DNA from: Ignavibacteriales bacterium
GTDB taxonomy: Bacteria > Bacteroidota > Ignavibacteria > UBA10030
DNA: 10,217 nucleotides
Direction of reading: 5' to 3'
NCBI GenBank assembly: GCA_016218005.1
Contig: JACRFF010000171.1
Coordinates: 1-10,217, forward strand
Shown one piece after another: positions 1 through 8,371 of the stretch (position 1 is the stretch's first letter; each line of letters starts with the position of its first letter). The notes below the pieces were generated by a model. It had not been told where the DNA came from, ran no database searches, and saw nothing but the letters and a program-made list of their open reading frames with translations. Both the position numbers and the translations under genes were made by a program.

Positions 1-1005
1 ACTCCCGTTGGCAATCTCCCGATCCGGATCATAGAACTGGTAGCCAACCTTCAGGTCGACGCCTTGAACAACCATGTAGTTGGCTTCGGTCCAGAGCATA
101 AAACCATTCGTCGTCGAACCGGATTTGCGGACATTGAGGAAATCTATTTCACCGTGAAGCGAAAGGGCTTCGAACAATCCAATCGATCCGAACGCCCCAT
201 AAAATGTTTGCCTGTCTGCGCCGGAAGGCGAGTTGTAGTATGAACCGCCGAGGTTGACAACAGTTTCAGAAATTTTGAACGTTGCGTCGCCACGAAGCGC
301 AAATGTTTTGTCTTTGCTGGTACTAATACCGCTGATGCCCGAGCCGGGAGTTCCATTGAAGAATCCGATATTGAGTGTAAAGATACTCGGAGCAAATCCG
401 AGTTCGATGCCGGTGTCTTCCGAACGCTCGCCGAATTTCAGTCCGGCAGGATATGACGAAAGCGCTGCGTACGGGCCAACGAACATTCCCCCGAACGGCC
501 CGCCGCGTATGTAGGCATTGTGATCATCAATGCGAGTGCCGTAGGCCGGCATGAACTTACCCACCTTGACGTAGCCCTCGAGCGGAAGCACCTTGGCGAT
601 GCCCATCAACTCGAATCCGCTGTAGAGTCCCTTGTCAAAATAGATTCGGAATTTCTTGTTCAGTCGGAAGTCAAAGTACACATCTCCCTGCATCTGGAAA
701 AAGGAAGAGGAGTTGTCTTTCGATTCGAACTGAAAGATATTCCTAAAGTCTCCGCCGATGCTGAGATTGGATGTGAGTGCCGTGGAAAACTCTTCATAGT
801 CGGTTTGAGCTTTGAAGGTAGGAAGGGTGATATCGTCTCTTCCGTACGTCTGGCCGAATTCCAAGCGCATTCCTTTTCCTGTGGGATTAACGTGGCACGA
901 TTGGCACTTAGCGCCGGTGCGTGCCGCAAATTTCGGCAGTGCCATTGCTTCAACTGCAACCCCCAGCAGAAAAAAAACGATTACGAACGACGTTGCGCGA
1001 TTCAT
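1..1005 (-). CDS. Exported monohaem CxxCH protein with beta-barrel-like body (porin-cytochrome-like), 3' end outside window
   Basis: An open frame of 335 codons runs from the ATG at 1005 to the window edge without a stop, so the C-terminus is missing. A purine-rich GGAAAGAG lies one base before the ATG. Residues 1-22 form a signal peptide (hydrophobic core VIVFFLLGVAVEA, likely cleavage after AMA). Directly after it comes LPKFAARTGAKCQSCHVNP, with C34, C37 and H38 forming a c-type haem-binding CxxCH. Beyond about residue 65 the sequence shows alternating polar/hydrophobic, aromatic- and glycine-rich stretches (for example FRIYFDKGLYSGFELMG), as expected for outer-membrane beta strands. The arrangement of one haem motif followed by a barrel recalls Cyc2-type porin-cytochromes, which carry electrons across the outer membrane. 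The barrel and its function are inferred; haem attachment is predicted from the motif only. It could instead be a general porin-like protein with a single haem domain. Confidence 0.87.
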   Translation of the reverse strand, partial: MNRATSFVIVFFLLGVAVEAMALPKFAARTGAKCQSCHVNPTGKGMRLEFGQTYGRDDITLPTFKAQTDYEEFSTALTSNLSIGGDFRNIFQFESKDNSSSFFQMQGDVYFDFRLNKKFRIYFDKGLYSGFELMGIAKVLPLEGYVKVGKFMPAYGTRIDDHNAYIRGGPFGGMFVGPYAALSSYPAGLKFGERSEDTGIELGFAPSIFTLNIGFFNGTPGSGISGISTSKDKTFALRGDATFKISETVVNLGGSYYNSPSGADRQTFYGAFGSIGLFEALSLHGEIDFLNVRKSGSTTNGFMLWTEANYMVVQGVDLKVGYQFYDPDREIANGS

Positions 1006-1021
1006 GCTCTTTCCAGTTATG

Positions 1022-1039
1022 GTAGACAGAGTAGACAGA
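1022..1039. repeat. Perfect 9-bp tandem duplication in the leader of the haem-porin gene
   Basis: GTAGACAGA occurs twice head to tail (1022-1030 and 1031-1039). It lies between the predicted -10 box and the Shine-Dalgarno sequence of the minus-strand CxxCH gene, so it would be read in the leader as TCTGTCTAC twice. It may be a direct-repeat operator or a replication-slippage duplication. The sequence itself does not decide between them. Confidence 0.5.
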
Positions 1040-1053
1040 AATGAACTTGAGTC

Positions 1054-1082
1054 AATATAGAGATTGGCGTTTTGTCTTTCAA
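1054..1082 (-). promoter_or_regulatory. Sigma70-like promoter for the CxxCH porin-like gene
   Basis: On the minus strand a -35 box TTGAAA (1077-1082) is followed by a 17-bp spacer and a -10 box TATATT (1054-1059). Each box has one mismatch to the sigma70 consensus. Transcription would begin near 1047, giving a leader of about 40 nt before the ATG at 1005. The rest of the 1006-1200 gap holds a 6-bp inverted repeat (GCCCGC 1121-1126, GCGGGC 1140-1145). It also holds a weak plus-strand candidate for the next gene: TTG at 1146-1148 and TAATTTG at 1169-1175, which only loosely fits a Bacteroidetes-type promoter. Confidence 0.5.
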
Positions 1083-1200
1083 GATAGCGACGCGCGGATT
1101 GTGAAAGAGTTCCCGTGCTCGCCCGCCGACGCCGTTCGAGCGGGCTTGCTTCTGCGTATGGAGATATGTAATTTGAGTTAGCACCAATCCCCATCGTGTT

Positions 1201-2370
<1,170 letters not shown>

Positions 2371-2476
2371 AATTTCCTCAATCCTGAATTCTGCTTCAAG
2401 CCGTGATGCGAATCAATCTGTAGTTTCGAGCGAACGGTTATCATTGATGTAGCTGTACAGCAAACTCTCACCTACA

Positions 2477-2485
2477 AAAGGAGGT
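2477..2485 (+). promoter_or_regulatory. Near-perfect Shine-Dalgarno sequence
   Basis: AAAGGAGGT ends four bases before the ATG at 2490 and matches the anti-Shine-Dalgarno end of 16S rRNA over its whole length. It fixes the start of the T9SS cargo gene and predicts strong translation. No other gene in the window has a site this strong. Confidence 0.85.
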
Positions 2486-2489
2486 AGTC

Positions 2490-4697
2490 ATGAAACCCTT
2501 CATGAACGTTTCCATCCTTGCTGCAGCGATTCTTTCCGTTGTATCGACCGCAGTTAGTCAAGTAACAAGCTTAACAATCAACGGTGCAAGCTCAAATGTT
2601 TCGTTCGTCTCGGGCGCATCTATTTCATGGGAGATTCATCTGCCGATCGGAGGAACAAGTCAAAATGAGTTTTGGCTTGACGTCAACCAAAACAATCAAA
2701 TTGATCCGGGGACTGACCGACAGCTTTTTGTCTTCACGCAAACCGACGGCCAATCAGGCGCCAATGATCCGGGCGATATGGATAATACCGCGAACGGCGT
2801 TATTTCATTTTCTGCTCCCAATGTAGGATTCGCGCCGGCGAAATGGCTCTTCTCCGCAAAGAACAATAATGTAGGACTCACCGTTGCATTCACGGTTACG
2901 CCGCTTCAAAATCCGGCAGCAAACATTTCTGGCACGGTTTCCGGTCCGCAGGGCGCCCCAAAACAATACCTTGTGATGGAGGCGAAGGAACAAAATTCTG
3001 GCGACCAAAGTCCATTCTGGCATGGCATTACCGACGCAAGCGGGAATTATTCGATCGCCGTTGGCGGCAACCCGGTAATCGGATCAAGCTGGCGAGTTGG
3101 AATGGCGACTGACAATGCAAGCGTCGACGGTTACATCGCAACGCCCATGCGGCAATCGTTTCCCCTCGCTGTATCGGTTACGGGAATAAATTTCATGCTC
3201 ATACAAGGAACGGTCATCACCGGAAGAGTGACAAATGGTGCAACGGGCATTGCAAACGCTGGTGTGAGCACGCATGATCCACTCAACCCTTACACCAACG
3301 ACGACAATCAATTCCACGCAAACACCGACACGAACGGCTACTATGCGATGACTGTGCCGCCGGGAAAGTATTTTATTCACTTTGGAGCGTATCATTATTT
3401 TGACAAGTGGTGGAACAATAAGACGAGCAACTACGATACAGTTATTGTTGTAAACCTAGATACCATCAAGAACATTGACGCTGCACTCCAATTATCCGGC
3501 GTCATCCAAGGAAGAGTGACCAATTGGGGAATCCCTGTCCGTGCGATGGTCCAGCTGAAAAATAGCACCAATCAGAACCAGGGCAGTACGAATACACAAA
3601 ATGACGGCTCGTACAATTTTAGCGTTGCTCCTGGAACCTATTACGTTCAGTTTTCGTATGGAGGCGACACGCTGAATTACGACAACACGAATTCAAATCC
3701 GGGAACAAGCATCGTCATCTCCGGAACGGAAATCCACGACCACATCGACGCGAATTTCCAGGTTGGATTGCCGCCGGCGCCGCCTGCGCCGAAGATTCTG
3801 GCGATTATAGATGTCCCCAACGACCAAGGCAAGAAGGTTTTTGTTCGTTGGAAATTCAACGAGCCGCAAGTGCATGTGGCTATGCTCGGAGTTTTCGGCA
3901 TTGAAAAATACACCATCTGGCGGCGCGAGGCGCAAGGGTGGACTTTTGCCGGCGCGGTGCCGTCGCGCAACGATTCCATCTATACCGCCATCGTGCCAAC
4001 GCTGTGGGATTCCACGATTGTTAGCGGCATGCGATGGTCGAAATTCCAAGTGAGCGCTCACTACTGGTTCAATCTGTACGTGCTTTCTTCTCCCATCGAC
4101 AGCGGCTATTCGATTGACAATCTTGCGCCCGGCGTGCCGAGCGGCGTGGGTGGTTCGATTGCCGGCTCCAATCTAACGCTCAAGTGGAAGCCGATGCCTG
4201 ATGAAGACTTCCAATATTTTGCCATCTATCGCAGCACCACCAAGAACTTCGGCATCGCAGGATTGAAACCCTACGCACAGACTTCCGACACGTCGTTCAC
4301 GGATGTCGGCGCGGTCAGTTCGGTGATCTACTATTACAAAGTAACGGCTCTGGATTTCTCCGGCAACGAAGGACTGCCGAGCACGGAAATCTCTTCGGTG
4401 CTTACGGGTGTTGCGGAAGAACCAATACTGCCGAAGGAATATGCTTTGCATCAGAATTATCCGAATCCCTTCAACCCAACGACAACGCTTATGTTCGATG
4501 TGCCGCACGAAGCGTTCGTAACACTGAAGGTCTTCAACGTGCTGGGGCAAGAAGTGCGTTCGCTCGTGAATGAACAGAAGTCGGCAGGTCGTTACACGGT
4601 CAACTTTGACGCGAAGGATCTTGCGAGCGGTCTTTATATCTACAAGTTTACAGCGGGCAGCTTCTCCGCGATCAAGAAGATGAACTTGATCAAGTGA
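2490..4697 (+). CDS. Secreted multidomain protein with T9SS type A sorting domain
   Basis: This 735-residue protein is probably exported through the Sec pathway and then across the outer membrane by the type IX system. Residues 1-24 are a signal peptide. A first beta-rich region (about 25-140) contains DVNQNNQIDPGTD (64-76), which looks like an Asp/Asn-rich calcium loop. Three carboxypeptidase-regulatory-like modules follow, starting near 146 (ISGTVSGPQGAP), 243 (ITGRVTNGATGI) and 339 (IQGRVTNWGIPV), each with a D-x-x-G-x-Y motif (DASGNY, DTNGYY, NDGSYN). A proline-rich linker (427-434) leads to fibronectin-type-III-like domains (about 435-545 and 546-640). The end, from about 650, is a T9SS sorting domain with NYPNPFNPTTT, FNVLGQEVRSLVN and LASGLYIYKF. 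No catalytic motif is visible, so an adhesive, matrix or surface-binding role is likely; the ligand is unknown. It appears monocistronic. Confidence 0.92.
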   Translation: MKPFMNVSILAAAILSVVSTAVSQVTSLTINGASSNVSFVSGASISWEIHLPIGGTSQNEFWLDVNQNNQIDPGTDRQLFVFTQTDGQSGANDPGDMDNTANGVISFSAPNVGFAPAKWLFSAKNNNVGLTVAFTVTPLQNPAANISGTVSGPQGAPKQYLVMEAKEQNSGDQSPFWHGITDASGNYSIAVGGNPVIGSSWRVGMATDNASVDGYIATPMRQSFPLAVSVTGINFMLIQGTVITGRVTNGATGIANAGVSTHDPLNPYTNDDNQFHANTDTNGYYAMTVPPGKYFIHFGAYHYFDKWWNNKTSNYDTVIVVNLDTIKNIDAALQLSGVIQGRVTNWGIPVRAMVQLKNSTNQNQGSTNTQNDGSYNFSVAPGTYYVQFSYGGDTLNYDNTNSNPGTSIVISGTEIHDHIDANFQVGLPPAPPAPKILAIIDVPNDQGKKVFVRWKFNEPQVHVAMLGVFGIEKYTIWRREAQGWTFAGAVPSRNDSIYTAIVPTLWDSTIVSGMRWSKFQVSAHYWFNLYVLSSPIDSGYSIDNLAPGVPSGVGGSIAGSNLTLKWKPMPDEDFQYFAIYRSTTKNFGIAGLKPYAQTSDTSFTDVGAVSSVIYYYKVTALDFSGNEGLPSTEISSVLTGVAEEPILPKEYALHQNYPNPFNPTTTLMFDVPHEAFVTLKVFNVLGQEVRSLVNEQKSAGRYTVNFDAKDLASGLYIYKFTAGSFSAIKKMNLIK

Positions 4698-4773
4698 TTC
4701 TGCGCCGTGTGCGGAGTCAACTCGACTGGTTGTTGGTCGAGAGATTGTGCACTTCGGTTCTTGTGAAATCACG

Positions 4774-4867
4774 CGAGTCCGCCTCCCCGAAAGGGGTCTC
4801 CACAGGAGTGCTTTTCCCAAAGGGATGGATTCCCAGCACCTTCGGGCAGGCAGACTCGTTCTGTTTT
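4774..4867. other. Multi-hairpin intergenic element between convergent genes (terminator, dispersed repeat or structured RNA)
   Basis: CGAGTCCGCCT (4774-4784) is complementary to AGGCAGACTCG (4848-4858) with one C-A mismatch. The 63 bases enclosed fold into CCCC-GAAA-GGGG (4785-4796, a GNRA-type tetraloop), CTCC-ACA-GGAG (4798-4808), a stem TGCT/AGCA (4809-4812 with 4835-4838) and CC-TTCG-GG (4839-4846). Inside the TGCT/AGCA stem, GGGA (4822-4825) can pair either with TCCC at 4815-4818 or with TCCC at 4831-4834. TTCTGTTTT follows the closing stem, so on the plus strand it could act as a terminator for the T9SS gene. It is far more elaborate than a simple terminator. The first part of the gap (4698-4773) holds only a 6-bp hairpin (CTCGAC 4721-4726, GTCGAG 4736-4741). 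Confidence 0.5.
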
Positions 4868-5471
4868 ATGGCTGGTCGGTGAGGAGCGGCGACGACTTAT
4901 ACTGGAACCGCAAAACTTCCTCCAACGTGGTGAGCGCCAAGCGATCCTCCAAGTAACGGAGAAACTGAATCAACACTTGCGCCGTTGCGTAGGCGTCGCC
5001 GGAGGCGCGGTGTCGATGAGGAATGGTAATGCCTAACGCGCGCGTAACAGGCCCGAGCGATTTGCTGGGGAGCGTGGAGAGTATCCTTTGGCTGAGTTTC
5101 ACCGTGCATAATCGCGGCGCGCTGAGTTCGATGTTGCGTTCCCGGCGCAGCATCTCTTTCACAAATCCCCAATCGAATCCAACGTTGTGCGCCACGAACA
5201 CGCTTTCCGCCAAGAACTCTGCAACATACGGAGACACCTCGCGGGCAGTGGGCGCGTCTGCGACCATGACGTTGTCGATGCCGGTCATGTCTGTGATGAA
5301 TGCCGGAATCGTCATAAGAGGATTGACGAGGGTGGAGAACTCGTCGGTGATCTGTCCGTTGCGAACACGGAACATCGCAATCTCCGTCACGCGGTCGTTC
5401 ACCGGGTGCATGCCGGTCGTCTCGACGTCCACGACGACAAAGTCGGAAGCTTCGATCAAGGGTGAAGGCAT
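4866..5471 (-). CDS. DnaQ-like DEDDh 3'-5' exonuclease
   Basis: A 201-residue stand-alone exonuclease related to the epsilon (proofreading) subunit of DNA polymerase III; the family removes nucleotides from 3' ends of DNA or RNA using two metal ions. All five DEDDh residues are present: D15 and E17 in VDVETTG, N96 and D100 in HNVGFD, and H154 and D159 in HRASGD. There is no signal peptide and no fused BRCT, helicase or UvrC domain. The frame is open for 16 more codons upstream, to an ATG at 5519, but that segment lies inside fbp. The ATG at 5471 shares its first base with the fbp stop (TAATG), so translational coupling makes it the better start. It is the last gene of the block, facing the convergent T9SS gene. 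Whether it is the replicative proofreader or a repair or RNA-processing exonuclease cannot be told. Confidence 0.88.
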   Translation of the reverse strand: MPSPLIEASDFVVVDVETTGMHPVNDRVTEIAMFRVRNGQITDEFSTLVNPLMTIPAFITDMTGIDNVMVADAPTAREVSPYVAEFLAESVFVAHNVGFDWGFVKEMLRRERNIELSAPRLCTVKLSQRILSTLPSKSLGPVTRALGITIPHRHRASGDAYATAQVLIQFLRYLEDRLALTTLEEVLRFQYKSSPLLTDQP

Positions 5472-6499
5472 TACGATGCTGGCGCAAGCGTCTGCTTGCC
5501 TTGAAGAAACTCTTCGCACTCGTTCACGTCCTCCGGACTGCCGAGGAACAACGGTGTGCGCTGATGAAGGTTTGACGGCCGCACGTCAAGGATGCGTTCC
5601 GTTCCATTCGATGACTTGCCGCCCGCTTGCTCAACGATGAACGACATCGGGTTCGCTTCGTACATCAGCCGGAGCTTGCCGTCCGGATGTCGTGTATCGC
5701 CGGGATACATGAAGATGCCGCCGTAGAGCAGCGTGCGGTGAATGTCGGCAACCATCGAGCCGATGTAGCGACCGGAGTACGGGCGGCTCGTTGCTTTGTC
5801 TTCTTCCTGCAAGTACTTCACATATTTTTTCATGCCGTCGTGCCACCAGCGGTAGTTGCCTTCGTTAACGCTGTAGATCTTGCCGCGCTTGGGGATGCGG
5901 ATGTTCTCGTGCGAAAGCAAAAATTCCCCGATGCTCGGGTCTAATGTAAATCCGTGCACGCCGTCGCCGGTCGTGTACACGAACATCGTTGATGATCCGT
6001 AGACGACGTATCCGGAAGCGACTTGTTTGTACCCCGGCTGGAGACAATCTTCCATTGTCCCTTTACCGGAGGCGGTGATGCGCCGATAGATCGAAAAAAT
6101 CGTGCCGATGTTGACGTTGGCGTCGATGTTGGAAGAACCGTCGAGCGGGTCGTAGAGTAGAACGTACTTGCCGGTCGGATACTTGTCCGGTATGTGCAGC
6201 ACATCTTCGTTTTCTTCGGAAGCCATCACGCACAAATGTCCGCCGTGGTCGAGTGCCTGATAGATTTTTTCATCGGCGAAGACGTCTAATTTTTTTACTT
6301 GCTCGCCGTGAATGTTTTCTCTGCCGATGGTGCCGAGGATGTTGACCAACCCCGCCTTGCTCACCTCGCGCCAGATGATCTTCACCGCCAGCGTGAGGTC
6401 GCGCAACAGACCAGAAAATTTTCCCGATGCATCGGGATGCGCGCGTTCGCCTTCGATGATGTGGCGCTCAATGGTGACAACTTTTTGTTTGAAACTCAT
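5471..6499 (-). CDS. fbp: Class I fructose-1,6-bisphosphatase
   Basis: The enzyme hydrolyses fructose 1,6-bisphosphate to fructose 6-phosphate plus phosphate, a committed step of gluconeogenesis (and of the Calvin cycle where present), in the cytoplasm. The protein has 342 residues, normal for class I. Visible family motifs are [17 protein letters not shown] (56-72), the metal-binding ASEENE (93-98), DPLDGSSN (117-124) with the two metal-binding aspartates, [14 protein letters not shown] (242-255) and YEANPMSF (280-287) with metal ligand E281. The frame could begin four codons earlier at a TTG (6511), but ATG 6499 gives the usual MSFKQ-type N-terminus and is preferred. No strong Shine-Dalgarno sequence precedes either. 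Its stop overlaps the exonuclease start by one base. It lies 63 bp downstream of the ABC pair and may have its own promoter. Confidence 0.95.
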   Translation of the reverse strand: MSFKQKVVTIERHIIEGERAHPDASGKFSGLLRDLTLAVKIIWREVSKAGLVNILGTIGRENIHGEQVKKLDVFADEKIYQALDHGGHLCVMASEENEDVLHIPDKYPTGKYVLLYDPLDGSSNIDANVNIGTIFSIYRRITASGKGTMEDCLQPGYKQVASGYVVYGSSTMFVYTTGDGVHGFTLDPSIGEFLLSHENIRIPKRGKIYSVNEGNYRWWHDGMKKYVKYLQEEDKATSRPYSGRYIGSMVADIHRTLLYGGIFMYPGDTRHPDGKLRLMYEANPMSFIVEQAGGKSSNGTERILDVRPSNLHQRTPLFLGSPEDVNECEEFLQGKQTLAPAS

Positions 6500-6537
6500 A
6501 AGGGAATCCAAAATTGGTGTTCGAAATTTCTTGGTAG

Positions 6538-6566
6538 AATGTAGCGAAGAGTGAATGGAGTTTCAA
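6538..6566 (-). promoter_or_regulatory. Candidate internal promoter for fbp and the exonuclease
   Basis: On the minus strand, TTGAAA (6561-6566), a 17-bp spacer and TACATT (6538-6543) form a sigma70-like promoter. The -35 box includes the TGA stop of the upstream ABC gene. Start would be near 6531, leaving a leader of about 32 nt before ATG 6499. The same -35 hexamer and spacer length occur in the haem-porin promoter at 1054-1082, which adds some weight. The -10 matches consensus at four of six bases. Confidence 0.4.
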
Positions 6567-8371
6567 GCACGCACCGGCGCGGCCAGCCGTTCCTGATCCT
6601 TGTACTGCAAGTCGTACAACCGCCGATAGATTCCATTGGCGGAAAGCAGTTCCTGATGGTTGCCCATCTCGCGGATTTCCCCTTTGTGCAACACAATGAT
6701 CTTGTCTGCGGTTTGGATTGTCGAAAGCCGATGCGCGATGACAATCGAAGTCCGTCCGCGCAACAATTGCTTGATGGCGGCCTGAATCAGTTGCTCGGAC
6801 TCCGTATCGATGCTTGAAGTCGCTTCATCAAGAATAAGGATGCGCGGGTTGAATGCCAAGGCGCGGGCAAATGAAAGCAACTGCTTCTGCCCCACGGACA
6901 AGGTGGCGCCTCGTTCTTTCACGACGGCGTCATAGTGGCCGGGAAGGGCATCGATGAACTTGTGTGCGCCGACAGTTTGTGCCGCGGTGCGAATTTGATC
7001 GAGCGTCATATCGTGCCGACCGAGGGAAATATTGTTTTTGATATCGCCGGAAAATAGAAAAACGTCTTGCAGTACCACCGCCATGTGCTTGCGCAAGTCT
7101 TGGGGCCGGACATGCTGAACGTTGACGCCGTCCACAAGAATTTCTCCCCGCTGGACTTCGTAAAATCGACTCAACAAACTGATGATCGAAGTTTTTCCTG
7201 CCCCCGTATGCCCAACCAACGCCACCGTTTCGCCGGGTTGGATCGAGAAGGAAATATTCTTGAGCACCCATTCGGGAGATGCAGTTCCGTCGGAGGGAGC
7301 GCCATACGCGAACCACACGTTGCGGAATTCAATATCCCCCCGCACTGTGTCCATCGGAACCGGCGCAGCGACGGAAGGCGGCAGCGTCTGATCATCCAAG
7401 AGTTGGAAGATACGCTCGGAAGAAGCCATAGCCGTTTGGAGGATGTTGTACTTCTCCGACAAGTCGCGGATCGGGCGCCAGAACATTTCGTTGAACTGAA
7501 CAAACGCCATTACCGTTCCCACGGTAACAGCTCCCCCTAACGCATGAACTCCGGAGTACCAGATGATGAGGCCTACCGACACCGCTCCGATGAGATCGAC
7601 TCCCGGATAAAAAACAGCGTAGTAGAAGATCGACTTAATGTTGGCCTGTCGGTGCGCATCGTTGATGGCGGAAAACTTGTCGAAGGATGCTCGCTCGCGG
7701 TTGAAGATTTGGTCAACCAACATGCCACTGATATGCTCCTGCATGAACGAGTTGATGCGCGCGATCTGAGTTCGCACTTCGCGGTAGGCCTCGCGCGCTT
7801 TCTTGCGGAAGAGGAATGTTCCCCAGAACAAAAATGGCAGAACGCTGAGCGACACGAAAGCAAGCTGCCAATTCATCGTCAACATGAAATAGAAGATTCC
7901 GACGATGGTGAACACGTCGCTGAAGACCATCACGATGCCGGAGGAAAACATTTCGTTCAACACCTCTACGTCGTTGGTGACGCGCGTGATCATGCGACCG
8001 ATGGGATTCTTATCGTAGAACTTCGGCGAGAGCGCTTGCAGGTGCGCGAAGATCTCCATCCGAAGGTCAAAGATCGTCCGCTGGCCGATCCACTGCGTCA
8101 GATACGCATTGAAGTACTGAATGACTCCGCGCACGACAAGAACGGCGAAGAACAGAAGAGCGGTGAGAAGCAAGCCGTGCTTATCCTGCTGCGCAATGTT
8201 CACATCCACGGCAATCTTGGTGAAATACGGCCGCACGGCTTCCATCGAACTAATCGCCAGACTCATGACGATGCCCAGCGCCACGTGCCAACGGTAGGGA
8301 CGCAGGTGCTTCAACAGCCGGCGCATCAGCCGGGCGTCATACGCTTTGCCGAGGACTTCTTCTTCCTGCAC
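6563..8371 (-). CDS. ABC exporter half-transporter, consensus-site subunit (MdlB/TM288-like)
   Basis: A 602-residue inner-membrane half-transporter: six transmembrane helices (about residues 28-50, 68-88, 142-163, 168-188, 248-275, 279-299) followed by an ATP-binding domain from about 345. The ATPase motifs are A-loop Y356, Walker A GHTGAGKT (387-394), Q-loop Q435, Walker B ILILDE with D515 and catalytic E516, and H-loop H547. The signature is LSVGQ (491-495) instead of LSGGQ, as I recall for E. coli MdlB. The start is GTG at 8371, sharing one base with the stop of the upstream ABC gene (TAGTG); GGAG at 8380-8383, eight bases ahead, supports it. It very probably pairs with the product of 8371-10131. 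Substrate unknown; relatives export drugs, lipids or peptides. Confidence 0.93.
   Translation of the reverse strand: MQEEEVLGKAYDARLMRRLLKHLRPYRWHVALGIVMSLAISSMEAVRPYFTKIAVDVNIAQQDKHGLLLTALLFFAVLVVRGVIQYFNAYLTQWIGQRTIFDLRMEIFAHLQALSPKFYDKNPIGRMITRVTNDVEVLNEMFSSGIVMVFSDVFTIVGIFYFMLTMNWQLAFVSLSVLPFLFWGTFLFRKKAREAYREVRTQIARINSFMQEHISGMLVDQIFNRERASFDKFSAINDAHRQANIKSIFYYAVFYPGVDLIGAVSVGLIIWYSGVHALGGAVTVGTVMAFVQFNEMFWRPIRDLSEKYNILQTAMASSERIFQLLDDQTLPPSVAAPVPMDTVRGDIEFRNVWFAYGAPSDGTASPEWVLKNISFSIQPGETVALVGHTGAGKTSIISLLSRFYEVQRGEILVDGVNVQHVRPQDLRKHMAVVLQDVFLFSGDIKNNISLGRHDMTLDQIRTAAQTVGAHKFIDALPGHYDAVVKERGATLSVGQKQLLSFARALAFNPRILILDEATSSIDTESEQLIQAAIKQLLRGRTSIVIAHRLSTIQTADKIIVLHKGEIREMGNHQELLSANGIYRRLYDLQYKDQERLAAPVRA

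Noticed and set aside
4685..4694. Palindrome CTTGATCAAG at the end of the T9SS gene
   Set aside because: It encodes the conserved final residues N-L-I-K of the sorting domain, so coding constraint explains it.
4173..4820. Minus-strand open frame of 215 codons spanning the end of the T9SS gene and the intergenic element
   Set aside because: Antisense to the conserved sorting domain and crosses the hairpin element; no recognisable domain or start signal.
5484..5499. Hairpin as a terminator between fbp and the exonuclease
   Set aside because: It lies in fbp coding sequence, has no U-run after it, and the next gene overlaps the fbp stop.
5472..5519. Longer exonuclease start at ATG 5519 (16 extra residues)
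   Set aside because: The extension lies wholly inside fbp, has no Shine-Dalgarno sequence, and adds residues before the normal start of the DEDDh fold; the TAATG junction gives a better start.
5023..5640. Plus-strand open frame of 205 codons opposite the exonuclease and end of fbp
   Set aside because: Antisense to all DEDDh motifs of the exonuclease; translation shows no family signature.
6500..6511. TTG start four codons upstream of the fbp ATG
   Set aside because: TTG is rare as a start, and the ATG at 6499 gives a standard class I FBPase N-terminus and length.
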